A DNA stretch of 64,000 nt from Persicaria tinctoria. Lineage: Eukaryota; Streptophyta; Magnoliopsida; Caryophyllales; Polygonaceae. This document shows positions 1 through 10,518 of the stretch, piece after piece. Each line of letters begins with the position of its first letter. The first letter of the stretch is position 1. The notes under the pieces are model-generated. The model was not told the origin of the DNA and searched no databases. It saw nothing but the letters and a program-made list of their open reading frames with translations. The stretch spans positions 47,227,245 to 47,291,244 of the forward strand of contig JBANSL010000017.1 in assembly GCA_037127255.1 (NCBI GenBank). Reading direction: 5' to 3'. The translations under genes were made by a program, and so were the position numbers.

Positions 1-1237
1 GATATAGAAGAGTTTCAAATTTTCCACGTTCCATGTCCGGGGAAATGCATGTCCATCGGAGTCCTCCAGCTTGTACGAACCGTTTGCTAGTTCGGCCTGG
101 ATGGGATAGGGACCCTCCCAGTTGGGACCTAGCTTCCGGCCATGGGATCCTTTGCTCCGCACAACACTTTCCTTATGACGTAGTCGCCTTCTTGGAAGCT
201 CATTCTTTGCATCCTCTTTTTGTGGGCTCGAGATAACACGCGCTGATATTCGGCTAAGTGAATTGTGGACGTATCCCTCTTCTCCGACAAGAGGTCTAGG
301 TTCGCCTGGAGTGCCTCGTCGTTCCCTCCCTGCTCGAAAGCTAAGGTGCGAATTGTGGGCAGGCCGGCCACCAACGGGATGACCGCATCCGTTCCGTAGG
401 CCAAGGCGAATGGAGATTCTCAAGTAGATCGTCGAGGGGTCGTGCGATAGGCCCAGTTTCCTACTGCTGGCAGCTCCTCGTCCCAGTTCCCTTTCGCCGC
501 GTCAAGCCGCTTCTTGAGTCCGTCTATGATCTTTTTGTTGAGGGCCTCCACCTGTCCGTTAGCCTGCTGATAAGCCACGAAAGAGTAAAAATTCTTAATT
601 CGATAACCAGCACAAAAGGTTTTGAAAGAGGAACTATTGAACTGCGTCCCATTGTCGGAGATCAAGGCGTATAGGATCCCGAAGCGCGTGATTATATTTT
701 CCCGTATGAACTTCTTGGTATCGACGTCCCGGATGCTAGGAAGTGCCTTGGCTTCTACCCACTTGGTGAAGTAGTTTGTAGTGGTGATGACAAACTGTTT
801 GTTCCCCGGAGCCTTAGGAAATGGACCGATCAGGTCTAAGCCCCATTGCGGGAACGGCCAAAGACTGGTGATGGGGTGTAAGTCGCCGGCAGGTTGGTGA
901 ATAAGCTTGGTGAATCGCTGGCATTTTTCGCACTTTTTGACATAGCATTCGGCATCCTTCTGCATGTACGGCCACCAGTAGCCTTGGGTGATTGCTCGAA
1001 AGGCGAGTTACCTTCCTGCAGCATGTACCCCCCGCACACACCTTCGTGTATTTCAAAGAGCAGGTTCTGCACCATGCTTGGGTGTACGCAGCGTAAATAG
1101 GGGCCGGTAAAGGACTTTCGGTATGAGTCTTTCGTCAGCGAGAGCCAATACCGAGGGGCCTGAAGCTTCACATTCCTTGCCTGTTTCTTTTCTTCAGGAA
1201 GATGATCTTCATTGAGATAAGCGATGATAGCGTCCAT
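1..1237 (-). pseudogene. Tat integrase (zinc finger, DDE core, C-terminal domain), broken
   Basis: Three frame-separated pieces form one integrase. The N-terminal part (1237-836) has the H...H half of the zinc-binding domain (EIHEGVCGG). The next piece (965-420) supplies CEKCQRF and the catalytic core, with Asp in GLDLIGPFP, Asp in ISDNGTQF and Glu in NGQVEALNKK. The C-terminal part (404 to the edge) carries AYGTDAVIP and, towards position 1, GPNWEGPYPI, the GPY-type module. Integrase inserts the cDNA into the genome. All three acidic residues are present, but at least two frame breaks separate the domains, so no working enzyme can be made. Confidence 0.88.
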
Positions 1238-1267
1238 CCAACTTGGACCAGGCTCGGCGCAATCGAC

Positions 1268-1990
1268 TTAGACATTGACGATGCTAGGCGCTTCCAAGAG
1301 GTCGATGTATACCAAGGACCTGTCGCCTACTCCACATGCTGATGTGAGGCCAGCTAGTGCATTGGCTTCTTCATTCTGGTCCTTGGGTATTTGACTTATC
1401 TCCCAATTTTGGAAGTCGGACAACATCGATTTTGCTCTTTCCAGGTAGGCGAGCATTCGGTCCAACTTGGCCTCGAATAATCCCATGACTTGGCTCACAA
1501 TTAGCTGAGAGTCGGAGGCTATCGAGATGCTCGATGCTCCTCTCTCCATCGCAGGTCTCAGCCCCAATATGAGGGCCTCATACTTGGCCTCGTTATTGGC
1601 CGCGAGGAATCTCAACCGAACAGTTGTGCGGATTACTTCGCCGGTTGGTGTTTTGAGCACTAACCCTGCGCCAGAGTCTCGACGTGAGCTGGATCCATCG
1701 ACTTGCAGCTGCCACAGCCCCTGCCTAAGTACGGGTACCTGCCATGTCCGTGTCTCCACCTCATCTGCTGGTTTCAGCCCAAATTCTGCCACAAAATTCT
1801 CGAGCACCTGGGCCTTAATCGAGGTTCTTGGAGCAAACTTAATGTCATATTGTCTTAGCTCAATGGCCCATCGAGCGACGCGTCCGGACAAATCGGAGCT
1901 GGACAGGAGGGCTCTGAGTGGATGCGCGGTTACGACGGCAATCAGATGTGTTTGAAAGTAGTGGTTTAACTTCCTCGCGACCATCATCAA
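1268..1990 (-). pseudogene. Tat RNase H tail plus archaeal-type RNase H
   Basis: An open stretch of 240 codons. The first ~75 residues are the end of the standard RNase H/connection region (HPLRALLSSSDLSGRVARWAIELRQYDI is split over this part). The rest is an archaeal-type RNase H with an Asp in VDGSSSRRDSGAGLVL, a Glu in NNEAKYEALILGL and an Asp in IASDSQLIVSQV, so the acidic catalytic residues remain visible. This second RNase H marks Tat elements. It would degrade the RNA of the RNA/DNA hybrid during reverse transcription. The stretch is intact by itself but sits in a polyprotein broken on both sides. Confidence 0.85.
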
Positions 1991-2003
1991 AGAGAACAGT
2001 AAT

Positions 2004-3204
2004 TTATCTAACGGGGTGTATCGGGTCTCCGCGTCTAGGAGCGTCCTCCATCACCATCGTTGTGCTCGCAGCATGCTCTGAAAAGGAGAGATACAAATTG
2101 AGCTCGGCGCCGTCGGTCAGGGTAGCTAGGATGGGTTGCTCATGCAAGTGCTTCTTCAGCTCCAAGAGAGCTTGTTTGCACTCATCGTCCCAACGAAAGA
2201 TCTTGTCGCCCTTTAGTAGTTTAAAGAAGTGGTTGCATCTGTCCGACGATCGACTGATGAACCGACTTTGAGCGACTGCCATTCCCGCCAATTTCTAGAC
2301 TTCCTTGACGCTAGTCGGGCTACGGATCCTTTGCAATGCCTTGATTTGGACGGGATCTGCCTCGATTCATCTTCTTGTAACCAAATGCCCCAGAAACCTT
2401 CCGGAGCCGACACCGAAGGCGCATTTGGCCGCATTAAAGCGGAGCCCAGCGTCATGGGCGCGATTGAAGATCTCTTGTAGATCACCGAGGTGCTCGGTCT
2501 TCACCTTGCTTTTGACGACCATGTCGTAGATGCAGACTTCCACTTTGCGCCCCACTAGATCACCTAATAGGTTCACCATCATCCGCTGAAAGGTTTCCCC
2601 CGCATTCTTTAAGCCAAAAGGCATTACCTTATAGCAAAAAATCCCTCTTGGGGTAATGAACGCTATCTTCTCCTGGTCATCCCTTGCGAACGGTATCTGA
2701 TGGTATCCTCGGTAAGTATCTAGGAAACTCATGCGAGGTCATGTCCCGTTGTAGCATCTACGAGCTGATCTATTTTAGGGAGCGGGAACATGTCCTTGGG
2801 GCAAGCCTTATTCAAATCCGTGAAGTCGACACAGACCCTCAATTCCAGATTATTTTTCTTCACTACCACTCTATTGGCAAGCCAGGTTGGGCAGTGCACC
2901 TCCCTTATTGCCCCTGTGCAACCAGCTTGTCGAGCTCCTTTAACATGGCTTCCGTGTGCTGAGCGGACGAGCGTCGAGCCCTTTGTATGATTGGTTTGGC
3001 GTCTTCACGCACATTAAGCTTGTGGCAAGCTATACATGGGTAAAGACCGGGCATCTCGTAAGGACTCCAAGCGAAAACGTCCCTGTTCTGTCGAAGGAGG
3101 CTTGCCGGTTCATAATGACTTACCATGATTTTGCTGAGGGCCTCAATTGATTTACCATCGGGCGGGACCCCGACTTCGTCTAGAGCTACTGGGGTCGGTT
3201 TCAC
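2004..3204 (-). pseudogene. Tat reverse transcriptase, broken, catalytic motif lost
   Basis: RT pieces lie in several frames. 3204-2905 has the N-terminal signature FAWSPYEMPG and the HKLN segment. 2732-2367 has the palm (SFLDTYRGYHQI, MPFGLKNAGETFQRMM). 2291-2004 has the thumb/connection part (RFISRSSDRC, FFKLLKG). The usual YVDD box of this lineage reads CIYD before MVVKS, so one catalytic aspartate is gone. About 170 bp between 2905 and 2732 and several other junctions are out of frame. The copy cannot encode an active polymerase. Confidence 0.87.
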
Positions 3205-3262
3205 TGTTTATGCTTCCGCCCCTGGCGCTGCTACACCCACGCAATGCCGAGCGGCTCTCTGA

Positions 3263-3800
3263 TCAGCACGAATCCGCACGACTCTGTCCTGGTAAGGGAA
3301 TATGATCATTTTGGTGTAGTGTCAAGTGTATAGCTCCCATTGCGTGGACCCAGGGGCGCCCCATGATCGCATTATACGATGAAGGTGTGATGATTACAAA
3401 GAACTCGACATCGACGACCTTGCCTTCCAGTCGGACCTTCTCTTTCAACATACCCAGTGGCCACACCGGGAGCGCGCCTAAGCCAACCAGCTGCATAGAT
3501 ACCGGGATCAGGCCCTTCCTCTCCCTCCCTAGGTGCTTGAAGGTTCCGAAGAACATGATGTCAACGACGCTTCCGGAGTCAACCAGTACTTGGCGGATGT
3601 CGAAATCCCCAATGCCGACCGTTAGAACTAGCGGGTCGTTATGTGGGTGCTGAACTTCGTCAAGGTCCGCGTCAGTGAAGGTCATCTGCATCCCGTGACG
3701 AAGCTTAGCTCGCTTGTGATCACCTCCTGTTGTCGAGAACACTTGGAGGGAGTGACAGCTCTTCCGGTAGTTACGGCGTGCTGATTTCTCTAAAGTAGCC
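3263..3800 (-). pseudogene. Tat aspartic protease region
   Basis: A stretch of about 180 codons carries the retropepsin-like core: catalytic Asp in QVLVDSGSVVDIMFF and the flap/C-terminal part ending YNAIMGRPWVHAMGA. The upstream segment (NYRKSCHSLQVFS) is the linker between gag and protease. The start of the protein is not present. The apparent first residues at 3801-3814 fall in the abutting Athila-like LTR. The downstream frame is lost before RT. Confidence 0.85.
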
Positions 3801-3801
3801 A

Positions 3802-5713
3802 TGTTTTTATGCACATTTTAGTTTCATATGCTATACACTTTGCATATTTCGGGTTGGGAATATGTCGAATTTATGTAGTATATGCTTATTTGTCAGAAAT
3901 GGAGATCTACATAAGTTTCTATTTAATATTGCAGAATATGGAGCCATTTCAGGAGAAAACCAAGAAGCAAGGACGGGAGCTCAAATCTACTCGATATCGA
4001 CAAGCTTTGGTTGATATCGACAAACCGTGTCTAGGCACACCACTGATCGAGAAGCACATGTCGAGAAGCCAAGGAACAACGTTGCCCGACTCCAGCTCTG
4101 TCCTCGATATCGAGTTGGTTACTCGATATCGACAAGCTCTGAAGATCATGCCCGGAGTCGAGGAAGGACTGATCGAGGATGCCGAGGAGCATTACCCGAC
4201 CTGACCAGAGAAGCCGAAGACGAAGACAGGTCGGGCACACTCCCCAAGCCATGTCGAAGACAAGCTGCTCGACAACACCAGGCCAAGCCATGATCCACAC
4301 TATTACTCGAGATCGAGTACGATACTCGAGATCGAGGAACCCTAAGAGCCATGTCCGAGCACATCGAGGAAGAGCAACCCGAGATGTCGAGCCACTAAAG
4401 TCGACGACGTCATTTTACTCGAGATCGAGGAAACTCCTCGAGATTGAGGAAACCTTCCAGAAGCCGCGTAACGCGCTTTGAGCTGTCCTACTCGGATTGG
4501 GATTCCTTGGGGCCGAAGATTGCCAATTCTATCCGATTTTATCAAGATCCATCATGGAGTAGAAGATTTATCCACTTGAAGACTTTTAGATATAATTTCC
4601 TTTTTAGATTTAATTCCTTTATTGCATTTATTTATCATTAAAGCTTTTAGATTTAGATTTAGATAGAGATAGAGATATTCTATCTTTGAATAGCAAGGAG
4701 TAGAAAGCTATAAATAAAGCCCATGGGGCTGATTTTAGAGAATTCAATTCAGAAGTTAGAGAAGTAGTTCACAGAGAAGTTTTAGGAGTTCGAAGGTTTT
4801 TGAGTTTTGGTATTCAACTAGAGTTGGATTGTCGGGATTGTAAAAGCTTTGAATTTAGTTTAATGCAAGTTTCTTTTCATACATCAATGTCTGAGGTTGC
4901 GATGAAGCGCGAGTAGTCCACCCACTTCTAGGGTTGGGGCGAGCCCGGCGATAGCCCTGCGCGTTTGAGGTAAAGATCCGACCTTTATCATGTGTTGAGC
5001 ATCTACTACTTGTTATGTCTTTATTACCCATCTAATGGAGGTCCATGCTAACAAATTGGATTATAAACATAAAATTGGTGGAGACAATTATGGTTTCTTA
5101 AAAGATTTGTCTAATTGTTGGAAAAGGCGAAAGCTTAGTCCTTCGGTGCAAATTACATGATTATCTGTTTTATTCTTGCCTTATGCATGCTTGGTTATCG
5201 TTGTCGCCAACCCCAATCTTGGAAGTCTTTCACATACAGTTTATTTTCGAATCCAAAAGCATTTATTTTTACTGTATTTCATTTTAGTTTTCTGTCTTCC
5301 TCGATATCGACTTGCACTTCTCGATATCGAGTACTGATTCTTGATCCAGGTCGCTGTAGCTTCTGTGTGCAGGTGTTCGACAAGCCAGTCATCGACGTCG
5401 ACGAGCTTACTCAATCTCGAGTAGGGCTTACTCGATCTCGACCAAAACCGCCAAGAGCTGCTGTTGCGTTGTGCTCAACTTGTTCGATCTTCTGTCGACT
5501 AACCCTAGTCGAGATCGAGGACATCTGTGGTCGACTTCTGTCCGTGAGATTTACCCGATGCCTAGGATCCGCTGACATGCTTCCTCGTGGATCGATCTTG
5601 ACTTCCCACTCCTGCATCGGGAGGAAGTCTTGTAATTATTTGCAAGGGACGGAATCTGGTTTTCCTTATTTTATTTACATTCTATTTTGCATACTCAATT
5701 TCCTCCTACAACA
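3802..5713 (+). repeat. 5' LTR of element B
   Basis: About 1.91 kb, similar along most of its length to the 1898-bp LTRs of C. It ends CTACAACA just before the PBS. It contains two clusters of TCGA-NN-TCGA palindromes (about 3990-4450 and 5300-5525), a TATA box at 4709 and a conserved segment around 4925-4980 (GGTTGGGGCGAGCCC) also present in C. The first ~8 bp of the C LTR are not recognisable, so the 5' edge may be slightly truncated. Confidence 0.8.
4709..4716 (+). promoter_or_regulatory. LTR TATA box (element B)
   Basis: TATAAATA followed by AAGCCCATGGGGC, identical in context to the boxes in both LTRs of C (14663 and 21604). It lies ~900 bp into the LTR, a plausible position for a U3 promoter. 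Transcript start is inferred, not seen. Confidence 0.6.
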
Positions 5714-5716
5714 ATT

Positions 5717-5734
5717 TGGCGCCGTTGCCAGGGA
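5717..5734 (+). other. PBS, tRNA-Asp type (element B)
   Basis: TGGCGCCGTTGCCAGGGA matches the complement of the plant tRNA-Asp 3' end in 17 of 18 positions. It lies 3 nt after the LTR end, as expected for Athila-type elements. Confidence 0.88.
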
Positions 5735-5796
5735 GGCTATCATTCGCACCTTTGGTAGTTAAATCTCACGTCTACTTTGAGTTACTTTACAGGTGT

Positions 5797-8675
5797 ATGC
5801 GCCGTTCTGGTCAACCACGTGAGTTTGACGGCTTAGACGAACCAGAACGCCTTCTACACATCCAAGCTAAGCTAAAAAGAGCCATGGTGGCCGCAGAAAC
5901 ACAGGAACAGGCTATACAGAGGCTTACAAGGGAGCTGGCCGCTAAAGATGCTGCTATCGCCATTGAGAAAGCAGCAAGGGAACAAGCAGAAGCTTAGCTT
6001 GCCCAATACCCAACCACAGTAGAGGATTATATGCACCCGACTCTCGTCGTGCCTGAATCGGCGATTCTAATCTCTGAAAACTCTTTTGAAATTGGCACTC
6101 AATTCCTTATAGAGCTTAAAAATAATGCTTTTTATGGCAATTTTAATGAGTGTCCTCTTGAACATATTACCAATTTTTCTGACATCTGCCGTACTCTTGC
6201 TGAAGGTACAACTTTGGAATATGTCAAGATGAAGGCTTTTAATGAGTGTCTCTCGCTGGACCTGCACTGAGGTGGCTTGAAGGGCTGAAACTAAGATCTC
6301 TCACAACATGGGCCCAAGTAGAGCAAGAGTTTCTGAACAAATTCTTCCCTCCTGCCAAGATAGCACTCCTCCGCCAGAAGATTACAGCTTTCAAACAGAA
6401 GCCTGGGGAGCCGCTAGCAAAAGCATGGGAAAGGTACAAGGAACTACTGCGATCTTTCCCTACTCATGGACAGCCACCCTACATCATTCAAGAGATCTTC
6501 TTCAATTCTCTTGACCAAGTCACCAAGGACAGGATCAACCAGTATACTCGCTATGAGTATCTGACGATGTAACCAATTGACGCATGGGGTGTGCTCGACA
6601 AGCTCACCAATTATGACAACTAATATGGGTCTACTGCAAACTTTGAAGAGAACTTCTACGCCAGGCCAGCACCATCTATGCCCCTCTATGAGCCTGCCAA
6701 GGAGATTGACCCAGATGTCAGGGAGCAGTTCTATAGAGACCAGAATCGCAAGCTCCTCAAGCAAGTCAAGTATCTCTCTGTCAACCAGCCTTGCATCGAA
6801 TGCGGATCACAGCGGCACACCACTACTGAGTGCCCACGCACAGAGCAAGTCAGGATGGCAGAGACACATGAAGAGGTCGCTTACGCAGGGGGTCCCAATC
6901 GCTATATGGGGGATCAAAGGTTCTATCAACCACAGTGGAACCAAGGTCCTCCTAAGAACCCCCCCACCATACAGAGCTCCAGGACATCCAGAAAGGGATC
7001 AAAAGAAGGATGACTTACAGCTTATCCTTGAGGAGATGCGTCGGAATCAAGGCACCATCAATAACCAGTTCCAGAGCATCACTACAAAATTTGGAGAACT
7101 AGACATCTGGAAAAAAGGCATAGAGACCCAGATGGGTCAGATCGCTGCACAGATTCCATGACCATCCGGATAGCTCCCTGGGTAAACAAAACCAAATCCT
7201 AAGGGGAAGACCGGACACGTCGCAGCTATCAAACTCAGAAGTGGGCATCAATTACACGAGCCAGAGGTCGAGAAACACAAGCACAAAGCAGAGCAGCAAC
7301 TCGACAACGAGCAACAACAACTCGATATCGTGGTGCCTGTACTCGATCTCGACAAACATCTCCTCGACACAGACCAGAAGCCCAGCTCGGACTCCATTGC
7401 GCAGCCCAGCAACTCGAGATCGACAACCCAAGTAAATATTGAGGACCCTTTAGTCGAGATCGAGGAAAAGTTCGCCTGACGTCGAGGACTCTGCAACACC
7501 TCCGACAACTGTTCTGGCTCCAAAGCAGAAAAAGCCACTGCCTTTTCCTTCCAAAGCACTAAAGGATCCCACTGCAAGTAAGTTTAAATGCTTTGTTAAT
7601 ATGCTGCAAGAGCTGAATTTCTCTATTCCTTTCACAGAAGCTCTAGAAGAGATGCCTGGCTACGTCAGAATCCTAAAAGAAATCCTGAGCAAGAAGCGAT
7701 CCATCTCAAAGATCGCTAGTGAATGCAAAGTGCTCCACTTCCCTGAAAAGAGACCTGACCCTGGTAAGTTTTCTGTTACTGTGGGTTTGGGACAATATAA
7801 ATACGATTCCTTGTGTGATTTAGGAGCAAGTGTGAGCATCATGCCCTTATCAATCTGGCGGAAGGTAAAGATAGGATGCATAGAACCTGTGGATGCCAAG
7901 CTATACATGGCAAACAATACGGTGGTTATACCTACTACAGGTATAGTTGAGAATGTCTCTGTCCAAGTTGGTAAATTTTTTGTCCCAGCTGATTTGCTTA
8001 TTATAGATTGTGCTAAAGATCCTACTAGCCCTATTATTCTTGGTAGACCATTCTTAGCTACTGCAGATGCCTAAAATTAGCGTCAAACATCGATCGCTCA
8101 CCTTCACCATAGGTGACGAGGTCTTAGATTTCTCTTTTGGCCGAGCAAAAGAGGAAATTTCGTGGCTGGAGGTGAAGAGCATCAGCAACCACGAGACCAA
8201 GCAAACAACGGAGGAAGGCACCAAGAGTGTACTCGAGATCGACAAAGGCTACTCGATCTCGACAAAGGTGTTCCTCGATCTCGACAAGACTTCATCGACA
8301 TCGACTTCTTCCTTTGCTAAGCCACAGACTTGCCAAGAGCCTAAGTATGGGGTCCCTGTACTCGATATCGACCAGTCCTGCCCGATATCGACTAACCCCA
8401 TGCCCGAAGATTTCTGTTTTGAGCCCAAAAAGGTAAGCTCAGTTATAAATCCTACTCCTCCTCAGTCCATTAAGAAAATTATCAATAATTTAAGGAGAGG
8501 TAAGGCCCCGTGGCGAGAGAATCTGTGGAAACTAAGAGTTGGGAAGAAGAAAAAGAAAGAGAAGGATGATTATGCAAGCAACCACCTGTCAGCTGAGCTT
8601 GCATACTACAATCAGGACCTAGATGATCCAGGAGAAGGGCCAAGCACAAGCGGGCCCCACATTAATGGTCCTTGA
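5797..8675 (+). pseudogene. gag-protease of element B, many stops
   Basis: Collinear with the gag-pro of C from MRRSG to the common stop after GPH-NG. Recognisable parts are the Athila gag core (AQVEQEFLNKFFPPAKIALLR and AWERYKELLRSFP), a CCHC knuckle (CIECGSQRHTTTEC), the protease with catalytic Asp in YDSLCDLGASVSIMP, and ILGRPFLATADA. The Lys-rich tail KKKKKEK lies near 8550. At least eight stops or frame changes interrupt it (for example near 5997, 6268, 6570, 6622, 7160 and 8073). Family role: capsid/nucleocapsid plus maturation protease. RT and integrase do not follow; the next 1.6 kb is non-coding. Confidence 0.87.
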
Positions 8676-10271
8676 GCGCAAACGGAGAAGGGCCAAGAAC
8701 AAGCATGTATATAAGACTTTTTGAATTTTGGGACTTTTGAACTTTTTGGTTTTGGTTTTGGTTTTTAGTGTTTTTTGGTTTTTTTTTTTAGAATACTTCA
8801 TGTGGAAAGTCTTGTTTTTGTGTGCAATCTAACACTTTTAGGTCGGCAAATATAAAAGGATCGCGAAAAGTGGAATAAAAAGTCCCTGAAAAACAGTCAG
8901 AATTGACAAATGCCAAGTCGACAACGACAAAGAGGAGCAGCCCAGAAACTCCTCAATATCGAGTAGGCCAACTCGATATCAACTAAGCCAGCAAAGTCTC
9001 CTCGACTTCATACGCCACTTGACGTAGAGAGCCTCCTCGAGATCGAGTACTGTACTCGAGATCGACAAAGACCATTTCCTCGACCTGCCCTATTCTGCCT
9101 TCCTCGGTGTATTATTCGGTGAGTTCCTTCCTTTACTCTTGTTTTTATTTGATTTTATACAGTGGGGACACTGTATATTTTAAGTATGGGGTGGGGGAAG
9201 GGCTCATTATCATTATTATATGTTTTAGTCTTGTTTTTTGGTTTTACATGGTGAAATTTTATTTTTATGTTATGCATTCATGTTTAAGTTTTATGCATTT
9301 AAGTGTTTTTCATACTTTAGTCATGTTTTTAGTTGCATAGAAAAAAAAATGTCGAAAAAAAAATGCATGTTTAAATTTTTGCATTGTCTTAGGTTTTATA
9401 CCCTAACTTAGATGTCCTATGATGATAAATAATGGCTGACTTGATAATGTAAATCCTATGGCATGTTTGAAAGGTTTAGCCTAAGTCCTCGAAATTGTTT
9501 TTATGTTGATTGCGAACTTGTGATTAAATTGAGCACATATGATCCTAAGCTAAAGGTTAAAATCCAACAAAAATTGTCCTAGTGAGAATTTTGGCCTTAT
9601 AGGGAGAACATTAAAAATCCCTCTACTTTCTTGAGTGTATTTACTCTTCCTATGCATCTATAAATGTTGTGATAGTTATTCAAAGTCAATGCATTTATAT
9701 GTTTATGTGAATGAGAATTAAATGATGGAGGCACATTTTAAGCCAATTTTATCCTCTCTTTACCTACCTTGCATTATCCCTGCTTGAAGCCAGAACATTA
9801 GCCTGAGACTTTTATTATAAACTCCACAAAATTATCCTTAGCCAAATTGAGCCTGACCCCCATTTGAGAATTAAGACTTAGAGTTGGTTGAAATAATGGT
9901 TTGTGGAAGGAATAAGCTTGTGTTTCATTTCAAGTGATGAGGATTTTTGAACTTGTTGAGATATGGGTTGTTTTATATCTTTCTATGCATATTATGTAAA
10001 AGGATTTTTTGCTCACCCTATAAATGCACTAGTTATTTTCGTTCTAAAAAAAATGGAAAAGGGAAAAAAAGAAAGAAAAGTTTGTATATATGTTAGTAAA
10101 TAAAGTGCATGAGTCAAATTTACCTTATTTCTTTCATTTTCGCAAGATGCATAATTTGGAGAAGGTTAAGGAAGTTTGAAAGGTTACATACTTCATTGAG
10201 ATAAGTTGGAGAGTTTGGTTGATACATATGATTGAGAGTTATGGTTTGGTTGAGTTGTGTTGGAGATTTAG
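8676..10271 (+). other. 3' non-coding region of element B (truncated)
   Basis: No supported gene. In order: a TCGA-palindrome cluster (about 8940-9080), the RGGA hairpin with a purine-rich tail (9156-9198), an A-tract (9341-9363), the conserved segment CTCCACAAAATTATCC (9822-9837), and an A/G-rich stretch (10046-10082). It is collinear with 18626-20241 of C. It stops in GATTTAG where E inserted. Confidence 0.8.
9156..9177 (+). promoter_or_regulatory. Internal RGGA hairpin, element B
   Basis: A perfect 9-bp stem (TATACAGTG / CACTGTATA) encloses the tetraloop GGGA and is followed by TTTTAAGTATGGGGTGGGGG. Same design as hairpins next to the 3' LTR PPT of other elements in this window. Function unknown. 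Confidence 0.7.
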
Positions 10272-10518
10272 TGATGTCGTGCAATTATCGATGACTCCTG
10301 GTGACATTGAGGACAACATGAAGGTTCCATTTGATGGTCCTATCACTCGTGCAAGGGCCAAGAAGATTCAAACTGCAACTAAGGCCTTTCTTGTCCGTCA
10401 CCATGGAACGTTAGAGCAAGGGTTCAGGCCACCCTGGATCACTTGGCTCAAGGTTACACCACCAGCACAAGAAGTGAGCATGCGTCCACACACGGAGGTC
10501 ATGAAGACTCGTCTGCAC
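10272..10518 (+). repeat. E 5' LTR, segment 1
   Basis: First 247 bp of the LTR, matching 40673-40919. It encodes the LTR-borne C-terminal tail of E pol (PITRARAKK). Interrupted by solo LTR F after TGCAC. Confidence 0.92.

Larger units (their letters stand above)
1..3800 (-). mobile_element. Tat-lineage Ty3/gypsy element, pol part, degenerate
   Basis: Read on the minus strand from 3800 towards 1, the fragments come in the order protease, reverse transcriptase, RNase H, a second (archaeal-type) RNase H and integrase. The extra RNase H before integrase is characteristic of the Tat lineage (Retand/Ogre-like). Reading frames are broken many times, so the copy is dead. The integrase C-terminus reaches the window edge, so the 3' non-coding region and 3' LTR lie outside. 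The upstream end is cut near 3800, where an Athila-like LTR starts. The matching PBS and gag may be the minus-strand fragment at 63058-64000. Confidence 0.9.
3802..10271 (+). mobile_element. Element B: Athila-like gag-pro element, 3' end missing
   Basis: LTR, tRNA-Asp PBS, gag-pro and 3' non-coding region follow in order, collinear with full-length element C (13776-22614). The left LTR boundary is set by loss of similarity to the Tat protease near 3800; the exact first base is uncertain by a few nt. The right end is where E's 5' LTR begins at 10272. The equivalent of C positions 20242-22614 is absent, so B lacks its PPT and 3' LTR. There is no RT, RNase H or integrase, as in C. More diverged and more broken than C. 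Confidence 0.85.

Noticed and set aside
10300..10318. CATTGAGGACAACATG resembles another RGGA hairpin in the E LTR
   Set aside because: Only 3 bp pair around the loop, and the partner at 40701 (ATTGGGGACAACAT) does not improve pairing; it is also coding sequence for the pol tail.
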